Part shown: positions 5,514 to 7,655 of the stretch, in pieces
Numbering within the stretch: position 1 is the stretch's first letter
How the letters are laid out: every line of letters starts with the position of its first letter
NCBI GenBank assembly: GCA_016302015.1
Contig: JAEDOJ010000070.1
Span: forward strand, 1-7,655
Direction: 5' to 3'
DNA: 7,655 nucleotides
DNA from: Oscillospiraceae bacterium
GTDB taxonomy: Bacteria > Bacillota_A > Clostridia > Oscillospirales > Oscillospiraceae
Translations under genes and position numbers: made by a program
The notes under the pieces: generated by a model
What the model saw: only the letters and a program-made list of their open reading frames with translations
Databases searched by the model: none
Told to the model about the DNA's origin: nothing

Positions 5514-7034
5514 TCAATTCTGTTGTAGTAGTCGGTAGGTTCTGTAATGGATGGCCTCGGCAATATGCTGGGGCTGAATGGTTTCGCTGCCGTCCAGATC
5601 GGCAATGGTACGGGCTACCCTGCGAATCCGGTCGTAGCTTCTGGCGGTAAGCCCCATGGCGTCGAAGGCCTGCTTCATCAGTGCGGCGCAGGTATCGTCC
5701 AAAGCGCAGTATTTCCGCAGCTCCGCCGCCTGCATATTCCCGTTGCAGCGGCATTTTCCTGTGGTAAACCGCTCCTCCTGAAGCTTCCGGGCCGCATTGA
5801 CCCGCTCCTTGATTTTCTCCGAGGCTTCCGGCAGAGCGTGAGACCGAAGCTCCTCAAAATTCAGAGCCGGTACATCTACAATAATATCAATGCGATCCAG
5901 CAGCGGGCCGGAAATTCTGGACAGATACTGGTTGACGGAGGCCTGTGAACAGGTACAACGCCCGGAAGGGTCTCCGTACCACCCGCAGCGGCAGGGATTC
6001 ATGGCGCAGATGAGCTGGAACATACTGGGATAGGAGGCTGTACCGCTGGCTCTTGAGATGGTGACCACGCCGTCCTCCAGCGGCTGGCGCATCACCTCCA
6101 ACGCCTCTTTTCGGAACTCAGGGAGTTCATCCAGAAACAGGACGCCCTTGTGCGCCAGGGAAATTTCCCCTGGGCGTGGGTTGCTTCCGCCCCCGGTCAG
6201 GCCTGCGGGAGAAATGGTATGGTGGGGAGAACGGAAGGGTCTGCGGCGAACCATAGGCTGTTCCGGGGTGAGAAGTCCCATAATCGAATGAATCTGGGTG
6301 ACCTCCAGAGACTCGTCTCTGGTCATATCCGGCAAAATAGAGGGCAGGCGCTTTGCCAGCATACTCTTACCGGAGCCGGGAGGCCCTACCAGAAGCACGT
6401 TATGGGAGCCTGCGGCGGCAATTTCCAGCGCCCGCTTCACATTCTCCTGACCCTTCACATCGGAGAAATCCGGCTGTTCCGACGGGTCGGCCTCGGGAAT
6501 CCAGGGCGCCTCCTCCGGCAAGGGAAGTTCTCCCCGGAGATGCTGCACCAACTGCGCCACATGCTCCACGGGATAGACCCTGATCTCCCCTGCCAGCGTC
6601 GCTTCTCTGGCGTTTTCCTTCGGAACATAGATGGCCTGAAAGCCGGCATTCTTTGCGGCAATGGCCATGGACAGAACGCCGTGAACCGGGCGCAGCTTTC
6701 CCTCCAGACTCAGCTCCCCAAGAAACGCCGACCGTTCCTTCGGCAGTCTGAACAGGTCGCTGGCGGCCAGAATCCCCAGCAAAATAGGCAGATCGTACAG
6801 GGTGCCGGACTTTTTCTTGTCCGCAGGCGCCAGATTCAGGGTGATTCGGCTTACGGGAAATTTGAAGCCGCTGTTTTTGATGGCGGCACGGACACGTTCC
6901 CTGGCTTCCTTTACCGCGGCGTCCGGCAGACCCACGATCTCAAAGGCCGGCAGGCCGTTGGAAATAAAGCACTCCACAGAAACCGGATACCCGTCGATTC
7001 CGTTTAACCCCAGCGATTCTACCCGACTGATCAT
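5514..7034 (-). CDS. comM: YifB/ComM family Mg-chelatase-like AAA+ ATPase
   Basis: This is a cytoplasmic AAA+ ATPase of the family that includes ComM, a hexameric helicase promoting branch migration during natural transformation in Vibrio and Haemophilus. In Clostridia the role is mostly unproven. The protein is 506 residues, the usual family length. The N-terminal ~165 residues form the Lon/S5-like ChlI domain (NGLPAFEIVGLPDAAVKEAR at 26-45, LNLAPADKKKSG at 67-77). The AAA+ core has Walker A GPPGSGKS (217-224), FRSPHHTISPAGLTGGG (267-283), Walker B VLFLDE (298-303), a cysteine cluster (348, 350, 360, 362) that may bind zinc, the DRIDI arginine element (380-384), and a C-terminal lid with SYDRIRRVARTIADL (466-480). 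The start at ATG 7032-7034 follows a GGAAGG-rich region and gives the standard N-terminus (MISRVESLGLNGID). It is the first gene of a three-gene operon with thiI and pncC and is divergent from the pyruvate oxidoreductase gene. Confidence 0.95.
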   Translation of the reverse strand: MISRVESLGLNGIDGYPVSVECFISNGLPAFEIVGLPDAAVKEARERVRAAIKNSGFKFPVSRITLNLAPADKKKSGTLYDLPILLGILAASDLFRLPKERSAFLGELSLEGKLRPVHGVLSMAIAAKNAGFQAIYVPKENAREATLAGEIRVYPVEHVAQLVQHLRGELPLPEEAPWIPEADPSEQPDFSDVKGQENVKRALEIAAAGSHNVLLVGPPGSGKSMLAKRLPSILPDMTRDESLEVTQIHSIMGLLTPEQPMVRRRPFRSPHHTISPAGLTGGGSNPRPGEISLAHKGVLFLDELPEFRKEALEVMRQPLEDGVVTISRASGTASYPSMFQLICAMNPCRCGWYGDPSGRCTCSQASVNQYLSRISGPLLDRIDIIVDVPALNFEELRSHALPEASEKIKERVNAARKLQEERFTTGKCRCNGNMQAAELRKYCALDDTCAALMKQAFDAMGLTARSYDRIRRVARTIADLDGSETIQPQHIAEAIHYRTYRLLQQN

Positions 7035-7070
7035 ACTCTGCCCGCCTTCCCATCATTTATCAACTTAATT

Positions 7071-7099
7071 ATCATACAACAAATTGACGGAAAATACAA
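7071..7099 (-). promoter_or_regulatory. Candidate promoter of the comM-thiI-pncC operon
   Basis: On the minus strand TATGAT (7071-7076, 5 of 6 to the -10 consensus) lies 17 bp from TTGTAT (7094-7099, only 3 of 6 to the -35 consensus). The start would fall near 7064, about 30 nt before the comM ATG. The region is AT-rich and other hexamers are possible, so this is a moderate call. Confidence 0.45.
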
Positions 7100-7179
7100 T
7101 GATTTTTTCTACTCCCACCCTCGACTTCGCATTTTTTCCGATAAATCCGCAAAATATTATTTTTTATTTGTTTTTTAGA

Positions 7180-7655
<476 letters not shown>

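Noticed and set aside
5504..5605. A 34-residue N-terminal extension of ThiI.
   Set aside because: It lies inside the comM coding sequence in another frame. The family N-terminus and ribosome site place the start at 5503.
6150..7007. A 285-residue plus-strand frame opposite comM.
   Set aside because: It is antisense to a full-length AAA+ protein with all its motifs, and no ribosome site or family match is seen.
7088..7140. An inverted pair, CGGAAAA and TTTTCCG, in the divergent promoter region as an operator.
   Set aside because: The arms are only 7 bp in an AT-rich region, 39 bases apart, and match no operator I know. Chance is the simpler explanation.

Overview
The window is an ordinary chromosomal stretch of an anaerobic, moderately GC-rich member of the Bacillota. 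It is most likely a gut Clostridia of the Oscillospiraceae type. The basis is strong AGGAGG-type ribosome binding sites, GC-rich coding regions separated by very AT-rich promoters, a single-chain pyruvate:ferredoxin oxidoreductase, a ThiI without a rhodanese domain, and an L19 of Firmicute type. The placement below class level is inference from general resemblance, not from a search.

Layout, left to right. (1) Positions 1-285, minus strand: the 5' part of an unrecognised gene that runs off the left edge. (2) Positions 394-910, minus strand: a self-contained ribosomal protein L19 gene (rplS). It has a near-consensus UP element, a 17-bp-spaced promoter, a leader of about 75 nt that could fold over the Shine-Dalgarno site, and a clear intrinsic terminator. 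(3) Positions 950-3834, plus strand: a two-gene operon behind an extended -10 promoter, encoding a P-type cation ATPase of the Exp7/CtpE-like group and a small soluble protein with a bacterial PH-like fold and an acidic tail. (4) Positions 3840-3868: a hairpin that can terminate transcription in both directions; one arm lies inside the end of the convergent gene. (5) Positions 3856-7034, minus strand: a tight three-gene operon comM(yifB)-thiI-pncC(cinA C-terminal domain), with a 10-nt gap and then an 8-nt overlap. (6) Positions 7035-7248: an AT-rich divergent promoter region. (7) Positions 7249 to the end, plus strand: the N-terminal 135 residues of pyruvate:ferredoxin oxidoreductase, starting at a TTG codon.

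Functionally the genes are mostly housekeeping: translation (L19), tRNA 4-thiouridine formation (ThiI), salvage of nicotinamide mononucleotide (PncC), a AAA+ protein linked to recombination of transforming DNA (ComM), cation transport, and central anaerobic pyruvate metabolism. I found no mobile element, CRISPR array, tRNA or rRNA gene, or defence system. The parts that most merit a second look are the unidentified left-edge gene, the ATPase/PH-protein pair, the possible L19 leader, and the terminator shared by two convergent genes. None of these amounts to strong evidence for a new system.
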